Assembly (NCBI GenBank): GCA_023393485.1
Contig: JAEWLD010000291.1
Coordinates: 1 to 5,121, forward strand
Reading direction: 5' to 3'
DNA length: 5,121 bases
From: Bacteroidota bacterium
GTDB taxonomy: Bacteria > Bacteroidota > Bacteroidia > Flavobacteriales > Flavobacteriaceae
The translations under genes were made by a program, and so were the position numbers. Every line of letters starts with the position of its first letter. The first letter of the stretch is position 1. Below the pieces are notes generated by a model that saw only the letters and a program-made list of their open reading frames with translations, was not told the DNA's origin and ran no database searches. Of the stretch, positions 1 through 5,121 are shown one piece after another.

Positions 1-266
1 ATGTAGCGGTGGTGTTTTTTCTCGATGTAGTCAATCAGCAAATCCGACGGCCATGAATCATAATCAATTGCTTGTCCGGCAGAGCATGCCGCCTGCGCCA
101 ATTCATCCATCAGTACGTTGATTGGGACGATTTTCTTCTCGCAGACTTCTTCAAGCGTGCGGTCGCCTTTGCAGCAAAAGTCGATTCCGTGTTTTGAAAA
201 TACCGCAGCTGTCCTGAAGTCTTCGGTAACGATTTCTCCGATTGTAATTTTTGTATCTACTGTCAT
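1..266 (-). CDS. ric: Iron-sulfur cluster repair protein Ric/ScdA/YtfE family, N-terminal part (3' end outside window)
   Basis: Proteins of this family (RIC, ScdA, YtfE) are cytoplasmic di-iron proteins that help repair Fe-S clusters damaged by nitric oxide or oxidants. Reading from ATG at 266, 88 codons are visible before the window edge. Residues 1 to about 60 match the ScdA_N (DUF542) domain: an opening TIGEIVTED, then a GIDFCCKGDRTLEEVC stretch with the characteristic Cys pair at residues 31-32 and another Cys at 42. The sequence then enters the expected hemerythrin-like domain at about residue 77 with LIDYIEKKHHRY; one of H85/H86, probably H86, should be the first di-iron ligand. The remaining ligands lie outside the window. 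The start is 11 bp after the nadB stop in an A/T-rich spacer, so it is probably the third gene of a nadA-nadB-ric operon. The family assignment is firm from the N-domain. Whether the hemerythrin domain is complete cannot be seen. Confidence 0.9.
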   Translation of the reverse strand, partial: MTVDTKITIGEIVTEDFRTAAVFSKHGIDFCCKGDRTLEEVCEKKIVPINVLMDELAQAACSAGQAIDYDSWPSDLLIDYIEKKHHRY

Positions 267-277
267 GTCTATTTAAT

Positions 278-1777
278 TTAAAGAGTTATTAATTTATTTT
301 GTTCGGCGTGCGCAATGACAAGCGACGCCGCTGTTACTATATTCAACAATTCGATGATCGGCCTTGAGATGGTTTCCTGCTCAAAAACCGCTTCGGCGGC
401 ATCGAGCAGCAACCGGGTTCGGGCAAGCGCATTTTCCCGGTCATCGTCTGCATAAAACTGTTCGAGGACAGCTTTTGTCTGCTCGCGTATTTCTGAAATC
501 CGATTGTTTTGTGGCGGTTTGGCCGCCGTGCGATATTTGTTGACATAAAACCTAGGCGAATGCGACACGTCGTCGATGATCTCGCAAATTTTTTCCGAAG
601 CCTGATGCGCAAATACGACCGCTTCGAGCAAAGAGTTTGATGCCAGCCTGTTGTGGCCGTGCAAACCGGTCCGGGCACATTCGCCGATGGCATACAAACC
701 ATTGACAGTGGTTTGCGCGTTCTTATTGACCGTGATGCCGCCGCACTGGTAATGGGCGACCGGTGTAATTGGGATGAGTTCTTTTAGCGGGTCAATTCCC
801 TTGCTTTTGCAATAATTGTAAATCGACTCAAAATGACCCATAAACGCCTCAGGATCCAAATGCCTGCAATCCAGATAGCTGTGTTTTTGTCCGCTTTTCC
901 GCATTTCTTCGATGATCGCCTTTGAAACAATGTCGCGGGTGGCGAGTTCGCCTCTTAGGTCATATTCGAACAAAAAGCGTTTTCCACGCTCGTTTACCAC
1001 GTGCGCACCAAAGCCGCGCAGGGCTTCGGAAAGCAGGAAACTCGGATTCTTTCCAGGTTCGTACATCGCCGTGGGATGAAACTGGATGTAATTCATGTCC
1101 TGGATTTTTGCTTTCGCCCGATGCGCAATCGCGACGCCGTCTCCGGTCGCAATTGTTGCATTAGTCGTATTTCTGAAGATTTGGCCGCATCCGCCGGTAC
1201 TGAGCACGGTTACCTTTGAGCGGATGTAGCCGATCCTGTTTTCGTCGTCAAAGAAAAATGCCCCGACGCAGCGTTTGGTGTAACCTGATTTTTCAGTGAC
1301 CAGATCAATCACGAAATGGTTTTCAAGCAAAGTGACATTAGCGAGCCGACTTAATTCCTGCAGCAGGATTTTTTCGATTTCAAAGCCGGTGCTGTCCTTG
1401 TGGTGGAGAATCCGCGACTGCGAATGGCCGCCTTCGAGCGCAAGATTCCAGCCTGTTTGCTTTTTGTCAAATTCCACGCCTATATCTACGAGTTCCTGTA
1501 ACCTTTGCGGTGCCTGACGGACGACCATTTCAACGATTTCGGGATCGCACTGTCCACCGCCTGATTTGAGCGGGTCAGCAATGTGTTGGTCAAAACTGTC
1601 GTTAAGCTTGTCGATAACGACCGCAATCCCGCCTTGGGCAAATTGTGTATTTGTGGTTTCGGCCCGGTCTTTCGTCATGATCACGATCGCGAGGTCTTTT
1701 CTCTTTTTTGCCGTCTTGATCGCAAAAGAAAGCCCTGCGATTCCTGTTCCGACAATAAGTATATCTGTTCTTAGCAT
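278..1777 (-). CDS. nadB: L-aspartate oxidase NadB
   Basis: FAD-dependent cytoplasmic enzyme that oxidises L-aspartate to iminoaspartate, the first step of de novo NAD synthesis. Enzymes of this family can reoxidise FAD with oxygen or fumarate, so they work without air. The 499 residues begin with the dinucleotide-binding motif G10-T-G-I-A-G15. NTQFAQGGIAV at 43-53 is typical of the fumarate reductase/succinate dehydrogenase flavoprotein superfamily. LEGGHS at 114-119 contains the Glu (E115) that separates aspartate oxidases from succinate dehydrogenases. By family comparison H234 (FHPTAMYE), R281 (ELATRDIVS) and H342 (AHYQCGGI) are the substrate and catalytic residues. GECARTGLHGHNRLASNSLLE at about 366-385 closes the FAD site, and a helical C-terminal domain follows. 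The length is a little under the usual 510-540, mostly at the C-terminal end. The ATG at 1777 lies 9 bp after the nadA stop, with no clear Shine-Dalgarno sequence, and translational coupling is likely. Confidence 0.97.
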   Translation of the reverse strand: MLRTDILIVGTGIAGLSFAIKTAKKRKDLAIVIMTKDRAETTNTQFAQGGIAVVIDKLNDSFDQHIADPLKSGGGQCDPEIVEMVVRQAPQRLQELVDIGVEFDKKQTGWNLALEGGHSQSRILHHKDSTGFEIEKILLQELSRLANVTLLENHFVIDLVTEKSGYTKRCVGAFFFDDENRIGYIRSKVTVLSTGGCGQIFRNTTNATIATGDGVAIAHRAKAKIQDMNYIQFHPTAMYEPGKNPSFLLSEALRGFGAHVVNERGKRFLFEYDLRGELATRDIVSKAIIEEMRKSGQKHSYLDCRHLDPEAFMGHFESIYNYCKSKGIDPLKELIPITPVAHYQCGGITVNKNAQTTVNGLYAIGECARTGLHGHNRLASNSLLEAVVFAHQASEKICEIIDDVSHSPRFYVNKYRTAAKPPQNNRISEIREQTKAVLEQFYADDDRENALARTRLLLDAAEAVFEQETISRPIIELLNIVTAASLVIAHAEQNKLITL

Positions 1778-1786
1778 TGCAGTTGT

Positions 1787-2725
1787 TTATGAGAGTTCCA
1801 GCATTCGCCGAATCGGAATCAACGCCTGCTGCCTTATTTGGTCAGGAATCGTTATCTGCGGCGAATTGTTTTTCAGGCATTGATAAAGTTTCTCCAGCGT
1901 ATTGAGTTTCATAAAAGCACATTCGCTGCAGGCGCAGGTGTTGTCTTCAAAAGCCGGCGCGGGAATAAGCGTTTTGTCGGGGACAAGTTTTGAAAGTTGG
2001 TGTAAAATTCCGGCTTCGGTTGCCACGATAAACGTTTTGGTTTCGCTGTTTTTGATGTAATTGATCATTCCCGAGGTCGATCCGATGTAATTCGCGATTT
2101 CAAGGATTGCCGATTCAGATTCGGGATGCGCCACAAATTCGGCTCCCGGATATTGCTTGTAAAGCGCAACAACTTTGTCCAGTGAAAAAGCCTCGTGGAC
2201 AACACACGAACCGTCCCACAAAACCAGATCGCGTTTGGTTTCACGCCGAAGGTATTTGCCGAGATTCCGGTCAGGGGCGAAAATTATCGGCTGGTCCTCG
2301 GGGAAAGATTCGATGATTTTTTTCGCGTTTGAAGACGTACATACTACATCGCTCAAGGTCTTGATCTCAGCCGAACAATTGATGTAGGTCACGACTTTGT
2401 GATCCGGATACCTGGCTTTCATTTTTTTGAAATCCTCTGGCAGGCAGCCGTCGGCGAGCGAACATCCGGCTTTCAGATCGGGGAGAAGCACGGTTTTTTC
2501 GGGGTTCAGGATTTTTGCGGTTTCGGCCATGAAATGAACTCCGGCAAAGACAATGATATCGGCGTCGGTCCCGGCGGCTTTTTTTGAAAGTTCGAGACTG
2601 TCGCCCACAAAATCGGCAATATCCTGAATATCGGGCTGCTGATAATAATGGGCGAGGATCACCGCATTTTTTTCCTTGCGAAGTCGGTTAATTTCTTCAA
2701 CCAGCATTTTTTTGTCCATGTTCAT
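1787..2725 (-). CDS. nadA: Quinolinate synthase NadA
   Basis: Condenses iminoaspartate, made by NadB, with dihydroxyacetone phosphate to give quinolinate, using an oxygen- and NO-sensitive [4Fe-4S] cluster. From the ATG at 2725 the protein has 312 residues. It shows the substrate-binding AHYYQ near the N-terminus (about 25-29), the three cluster Cys contexts KAGCSLADG (C88), WDGSCVVHE (C174) and CSECAFMKLNTL (C269, preceded by C264 and C266), plus HPES (200-203) and GSTSGM (215-220). All three cluster ligands are therefore present. The frame also opens at a TTG at 2746, seven codons earlier. I prefer the ATG at 2725 (or 2719) because the family normally starts a few residues before the MLVEEINRLRKEKNAVI helix and ATG is the commoner start. 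The TTG cannot be excluded, since a predicted transcript start near 2754 would still include it. The gene is first of a tight nadA-nadB-ric group. It carries no extra N-terminal domain. Confidence 0.96.
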   Translation of the reverse strand: MNMDKKMLVEEINRLRKEKNAVILAHYYQQPDIQDIADFVGDSLELSKKAAGTDADIIVFAGVHFMAETAKILNPEKTVLLPDLKAGCSLADGCLPEDFKKMKARYPDHKVVTYINCSAEIKTLSDVVCTSSNAKKIIESFPEDQPIIFAPDRNLGKYLRRETKRDLVLWDGSCVVHEAFSLDKVVALYKQYPGAEFVAHPESESAILEIANYIGSTSGMINYIKNSETKTFIVATEAGILHQLSKLVPDKTLIPAPAFEDNTCACSECAFMKLNTLEKLYQCLKNNSPQITIPDQIRQQALIPIRRMLELS

Positions 2726-2758
2726 AGTTGGCTTTAGGGCAGGCAATCAATAACCCCG

Positions 2759-2766
2759 TAAAATTA
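2759..2766 (-). promoter_or_regulatory. Bacteroidota -7-like promoter element of nadA-nadB-ric
   Basis: On the minus strand this reads TAATTTTA, five of the six fixed positions of TAnnTTTG. Transcription would start near 2754, giving a leader of about 29 nt to the ATG at 2725 or about 8 nt to the TTG at 2746. No -33 element is visible at the usual spacing, and the palindrome at 2788-2803 occupies the activator position instead. It implies that nadA-nadB-ric has its own promoter, besides any read-through from the large gene. Confidence 0.5.
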
Positions 2767-2787
2767 CTCGGTTCAGGATAAGCATTT

Positions 2788-2803
2788 TATGACCGCAATC
2801 ATA
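2788..2803. promoter_or_regulatory. Candidate Crp/Fnr-type operator upstream of nadA
   Basis: TATGACCGCAATCATA is a perfect TATGA-N6-TCATA inverted repeat beginning directly after the stop codon of the large gene. Its half-sites agree with the palindrome at 4657-4672 in nine of ten positions, while the six-base spacers differ, as expected for conservation of protein contacts. The centre (2795.5) is 29.5 bp from the first base of the nadA -7-like box, the same distance as in the norC promoter. A NAD-responsive repressor site would be an alternative for a nad operon, but it would not explain the copy at norC. Confidence 0.6.
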
Positions 2804-4606
2804 TCAGGCAAATACGGCTGCCGTGCTTTCGCGTAAGGAAACAGCCAGCAGTTCAGCCTCAATCGCGTCGAGCGCTCTGAGATTGCCTTCCAGATTGTTC
2901 CTGAATGAAGCGGCCGACGTAAAAAGATCCTTGTAATAGCGTACGCCCGATAAGAGATTTTCTTTTAATTTTTCGATTTTTTTGGACGAAGTCGCCAGAG
3001 AATCGGCATTGATTTCAGTTCGCAGGTGTTTCACGTAAAGCGACAGTTCCTTTATAAAAAGATTGGGCCTTGAATTTTCCACGAGCGAGTACCCGCCGTA
3101 AATATGCCCGATCATTTCGCGCAGTGAATATTGCCTGTCGAAGTAAGCGATATTTGGCCCGGGACAGATAATCACGCTTTGGTCGCCTTTGATCTTGATT
3201 CCGTTTTCGAGCAGCGAAGCATTGGCAAGTCCTACGCAAAGACAGGCTTTTTCAGTGATGGCGTCTTTTCGCGCATTGTATTCTTCGGGCGGCAGAGTTT
3301 CGCTATTAAGTTCGTTGAGTTTGATTTGCTGGTATTTCCGCGATGCCGTACAAATTCCCTCGTTTCCGTATTCGGTGTTTAGCGCCAGATATTTTTTCGG
3401 GCATGGGCTGCCGGGTTTTTCCGACTCAACCCTTTTGCGCCTGACGATTTCACTGGTCGTTCCCCTGACGGTGTTAAATGGGACGCCGAGCGGCGAAAGA
3501 TTGCTGGTATACAAATCATTTTCGCGTGCTCCGGCGAGAAGTTGCCGTGTCGCATCATCAACCGATGTCGCTTCGGGAACCAAAAGAAACGGCGAGCCCC
3601 AGCCAACCGAATCAGTGTTGTAATGTGAAAGCAAAAAGTCGTGTTCTTCTGCCGTCCCGACGCCTCCCTGAACCGTGATTTTGACCGCCATCGGCGCATT
3701 TGGCACCGGCAGATTTTTCTGGGCGAGCGCCTTGCAAACCAACTCATGCATTCCCGAAATGAGGTTATCTTTCTTTTGTTTGAATTCTTCCAGAATCGGT
3801 CCCATCAGCAGGCCGTCGGTTGCAAAGGCGTGGCCGCCGCAGTTCAATCCCGATTCGATCCTGAATTCGGAAACCCACAATCCTTTTTTCGCCTGGAAAT
3901 TGCCCTGGATCATCGCCGACCGGAAATCGCTGACTTTTATAGTGATCCTTTTTTTTAGAAGGAAATTTTCGTCGGGGAAAAAATCGGGAAAGATCTCAAA
4001 ATAGCCGTAAAGCCGCGGGTTCATCCCGGCCGATAATACTACCGACGAAGAAAGTGCGCTGTTGGCAAAGCCGCGCAAAGCCGCATGGGCGTCATTCATC
4101 TCAACCGGCAGCGGGTTGTTTTTTTCAAAATTTTCGCGGTCGACCTTGGTCATGATGTTCACGTCGATCTCGCCGGGGCGAAGATGCTTTTCGCAAAATG
4201 CCCTTACTTTTTCTGCCGCGAAATGGCTATCGCCGAGCAGGTTTTCAAGTCCCGACCGCACTTCGGATTTTTTGGGAAGCATCGTTACAAAATCGGCGAC
4301 TGCAGTTTTGCTTTCGGTGAGCCTGGCTTTGAATTCCGCAAATTTTAAAGTCACGATCGCGTTGACTAAATTTAAATAGGATGTAATCCGCGTTGCACGG
4401 CAGTCCTTGGTTTTGTGCGTGATTTCGCGGTACGGAAGATTGAATATCCGGCTGTAATGCGCGTTCATTTTTTCCATCAAATCGTCGTCCATGATCGAGA
4501 TCACTGATGAAATTCCGAGATGCGCGACCCGGATCGGGCTATCGATGGTAAAGGCCAGTCCCATTACGGGAATGTGAAAGTTGTGTACAGTGTTATTTTG
4601 AAGCAT
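2804..4606 (-). CDS. Uncharacterised 600-residue protein with nitronate-monooxygenase-like (FMN TIM-barrel) motifs
   Basis: I do not recognise this as a named family with known function. The open frame runs back to 4864, but its first 86 codons cover the intergenic region and overlap the divergent norC-like gene. The ATG at 4606 follows an A-rich leader (TTAAAAAAAACCGAAATG) and precedes HIPVMGLAFTIDSPIRVA, so it is taken as the start (600 residues). Three short stretches recall nitronate monooxygenase/NPD barrels: the N-terminal P-V-M-G ... G-I-S-S-V-I-S-I strand (about 13-38); GLNCGGHAF at 253-261, comparable to the AGGH active-site loop (H259); and VQGGVGTAEEH (312-322) followed by GWGSPFLLVPEA (335-346), comparable to the FMN-phosphate GGIGT ... 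G(T/S)xF region. The protein is much longer than usual NPDs (about 310-380), with an insertion before the barrel core and about 240 extra C-terminal residues. Those hold Cys 402, 419, 455, 457 and 481, then a charged helical tail from about 520. No signal peptide or membrane segment is evident, so it is probably cytoplasmic. The enzymatic role is inference only. Confidence 0.75.
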   Translation of the reverse strand: MLQNNTVHNFHIPVMGLAFTIDSPIRVAHLGISSVISIMDDDLMEKMNAHYSRIFNLPYREITHKTKDCRATRITSYLNLVNAIVTLKFAEFKARLTESKTAVADFVTMLPKKSEVRSGLENLLGDSHFAAEKVRAFCEKHLRPGEIDVNIMTKVDRENFEKNNPLPVEMNDAHAALRGFANSALSSSVVLSAGMNPRLYGYFEIFPDFFPDENFLLKKRITIKVSDFRSAMIQGNFQAKKGLWVSEFRIESGLNCGGHAFATDGLLMGPILEEFKQKKDNLISGMHELVCKALAQKNLPVPNAPMAVKITVQGGVGTAEEHDFLLSHYNTDSVGWGSPFLLVPEATSVDDATRQLLAGARENDLYTSNLSPLGVPFNTVRGTTSEIVRRKRVESEKPGSPCPKKYLALNTEYGNEGICTASRKYQQIKLNELNSETLPPEEYNARKDAITEKACLCVGLANASLLENGIKIKGDQSVIICPGPNIAYFDRQYSLREMIGHIYGGYSLVENSRPNLFIKELSLYVKHLRTEINADSLATSSKKIEKLKENLLSGVRYYKDLFTSAASFRNNLEGNLRALDAIEAELLAVSLRESTAAVFA

Positions 4607-4627
4607 TTCGGTTTTTTTTAATCGGCG

Positions 4628-4635
4628 TAAAGGTG
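4628..4635 (-). promoter_or_regulatory. Weak -7-like element for the large uncharacterised gene
   Basis: Read on the minus strand this is CACCTTTA, matching TAnnTTTG at four of six fixed positions. On its own it would not be called. It is listed because it stands exactly as far from the centre of the 4657-4672 palindrome (29.5 bp) as the norC and nadA -7 boxes do from theirs. It would give a leader of about 17 nt before the ATG at 4606. Confidence 0.3.
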
Positions 4636-4636
4636 A

Positions 4637-4652
4637 TTGTTCTTTTTTGTTC
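4637..4652 (+). repeat. Short direct repeat in the divergent promoter region
   Basis: TTGTTC occurs at 4637-4642 and again at 4647-4652, separated by TTTT, giving a 10 bp period of about one helical turn. It lies between the candidate operator and the large gene. It could be a second regulator's site on one DNA face, or simply a product of the T-rich leader. Confidence 0.3.
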
Positions 4653-4656
4653 AAAG

Positions 4657-4672
4657 AATGATTTTGGTCATA
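4657..4672. promoter_or_regulatory. Candidate Crp/Fnr-type operator between the norC-like gene and the divergent large gene
   Basis: AATGATTTTGGTCATA contains a perfect ATGA-N6-TCAT inverted repeat, with one mismatch in the outermost pair. The TGA-N6-TCA spacing is that of Crp/Fnr-family sites (Fnr TTGA-N6-TCAA, Crp TGTGA-N6-TCACA). The centre (4664.5) is 29.5 bp from the first base of a perfect TAnnTTTG box facing norC. It is also 29.5 bp from a weaker -7-like box facing the large gene. With starts near 4706 and 4623 the site would be at -41.5 for both promoters. A nearly identical palindrome lies before nadA. The binding protein is unknown; NO-responsive members of this family (HcpR, NnrR/Dnr types) are candidates by context. 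Confidence 0.6.
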
Positions 4673-4693
4673 GTCGGCAATACGTGAAGCCGA

Positions 4694-4701
4694 TAAGTTT
4701 G
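4694..4701 (+). promoter_or_regulatory. Bacteroidota -7 promoter element of the norC-like gene
   Basis: TAAGTTTG matches the Bacteroidota consensus TAnnTTTG at all six fixed positions. It lies 13 bp before the ATG at 4715, predicting a very short leader of about 9 nt. No TTG-type -33 element is found at the normal 17-23 bp spacing: the nearest TTTG (4663-4666) is 27 bp away and falls inside the candidate operator. This fits an activator-dependent promoter. Confidence 0.6.
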
Positions 4702-4714
4702 CATTTTCGGCATT

Positions 4715-5121
4715 ATGATGAAGAATACAGCTATATATGTAATTTGCCTGTCGGTACTGGGCGTAATTTTTTGCTATCACAACTATTCGATTTACACCGG
4801 CCCTAACAATGCCACTTCGAAAATGAGCATTACGGCAGCGCTCGGACAAACCCTCTGGCAGCAAAACAATTGTTTCTCATGCCACCAGCTCTACGGCCTT
4901 GGCGGCTATCTCGGCCCGGATTTGACAAACGTATATTCCGCGCCCGGTAAAGGCCCGGGGTATATCAAATCGATGCTCAACAGCGGAATAAGATCAATGC
5001 CTGAGTTTCATTTTTCGGAAACCGAAAAAAACGCCATCGCCGACTATCTCAAAGAAATCGACCAATCAGGCGATTACCCGAACTACAACGCCGGGTTTGA
5101 CTATGTCGGATGGGTTAAAAT
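4715..5121 (+). CDS. norC: Membrane-anchored mono-haem cytochrome c, NorC-like nitric oxide reductase subunit (3' end outside window)
   Basis: NorC passes electrons through a c-type haem to NorB, the catalytic subunit that reduces NO to N2O at the cytoplasmic membrane. From ATG at 4715 (a second in-frame ATG follows at 4718), 135 codons are visible. Residues about 5-22 form one hydrophobic N-terminal anchor. The haem c domain on the periplasmic side starts at about residue 41: GQTLWQQNNCFSCHQLYGLGGYLGPDLTNVY holds the CXXCH motif at 53-57, and RSMPEFHFSETEKNAIADYL supplies M95 as the likely axial ligand. The order W-N-N-C-x-x-C-H ... Y-x-x-P-D-L-x-N-V-Y ... M-P-x-F is that of NorC. A related small cytochrome c of another haem-copper oxidase is the main alternative. 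The visible part already spans almost a full NorC length, so the stop should be close. There is no Shine-Dalgarno sequence. The gene diverges from the large minus-strand gene with a 108 bp gap. A norB gene should follow, but none of it is visible. Confidence 0.85.
   Translation, partial: MMKNTAIYVICLSVLGVIFCYHNYSIYTGPNNATSKMSITAALGQTLWQQNNCFSCHQLYGLGGYLGPDLTNVYSAPGKGPGYIKSMLNSGIRSMPEFHFSETEKNAIADYLKEIDQSGDYPNYNAGFDYVGWVK

Noticed and set aside
267..277. Separate promoter for ric
   Set aside because: The 11 bp A/T-rich spacer is too short to hold a promoter. I saw no -7/operator pair like those of nadA and norC at the 3' end of nadB, though I did not scan it exhaustively.
2753..2771. Possible terminator hairpin CCCCGTAA-AA-TTACTCGG between the large gene and nadA
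   Set aside because: Only a four-base stem around a two-base loop pairs before mismatches, with no T-run following. It overlaps the better-supported -7 box.
3189..3623. 144-residue plus-strand open frame, and other 60-120 residue frames inside nadB, nadA and the large gene
   Set aside because: They are antisense or out-of-frame shadows of well-supported genes. They have no recognisable domains and no start context.
4640..4660. Fnr-like TTGA ... CAA arrangement on the minus strand (TTGAACAAAAAAGAACAA)
   Set aside because: The half-sites are not inverted complements and the spacing is wrong for Fnr. The ATGA-N6-TCAT site next to it is the better candidate.
4607..4864. N-terminal extension of the large minus-strand frame (86 extra residues back to 4864)
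   Set aside because: It runs through the intergenic promoter region and 150 bp antisense into the norC-like gene. Its residues look random, whereas the family-like sequence begins at the ATG at 4606.

Overview
The window looks like Bacteroidota (Bacteroidetes) chromosome. NadA and NadB have the sequence style of that phylum. Genes start after A-rich leaders with no convincing Shine-Dalgarno sequence, and at least one promoter carries a TAnnTTTG-type -7 element, the Bacteroidota pattern. This assignment is inferred by eye and not by search. The DNA is densely coding: the only real non-coding stretches are about 108 bp at 4607-4714 and about 78 bp at 2726-2803. I see no RNA genes, insertion sequences, CRISPR arrays or long repeats.

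Layout. On the minus strand, read right to left, lie a large uncharacterised protein (4606 down to 2804, 600 residues), nadA quinolinate synthase (2725 down to 1787), nadB L-aspartate oxidase (1777 down to 278), and the N-terminal part of a Ric/ScdA/YtfE-type iron-sulfur-cluster repair protein (266 down to 1, cut by the window edge). nadA, nadB and ric are separated by only 9 and 11 bp and look like one operon. Diverging to the right on the plus strand is a membrane-anchored mono-haem cytochrome c resembling NorC, the small subunit of nitric oxide reductase (4715 onward, also cut by the edge). norB would be expected just outside.

The theme appears to be nitric oxide or nitrogen-oxide stress. 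The genes are an NO reductase subunit, a repair protein for NO-damaged Fe-S clusters, and the NAD pathway whose enzyme NadA depends on an oxidant- and NO-sensitive [4Fe-4S] cluster. With them is a 600-residue protein with short motifs reminiscent of FMN-dependent nitronate monooxygenase (NPD-like) TIM barrels.

The most interesting signal is regulatory. Nearly the same Crp/Fnr-geometry palindrome, (T/A)ATGA-N6-TCATA, occurs in both intergenic gaps. In front of norC and of nadA it sits at exactly the same distance, 29.5 bp from the palindrome centre to the first base, from a TAnnTTTG-like -7 box. A weaker -7-like box stands at the same distance on the other side of the palindrome, facing the large gene. 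This suggests that one Crp/Fnr-family regulator activates norC, the large gene and nadA-nadB-ric from class II-like (about -41.5) positions.
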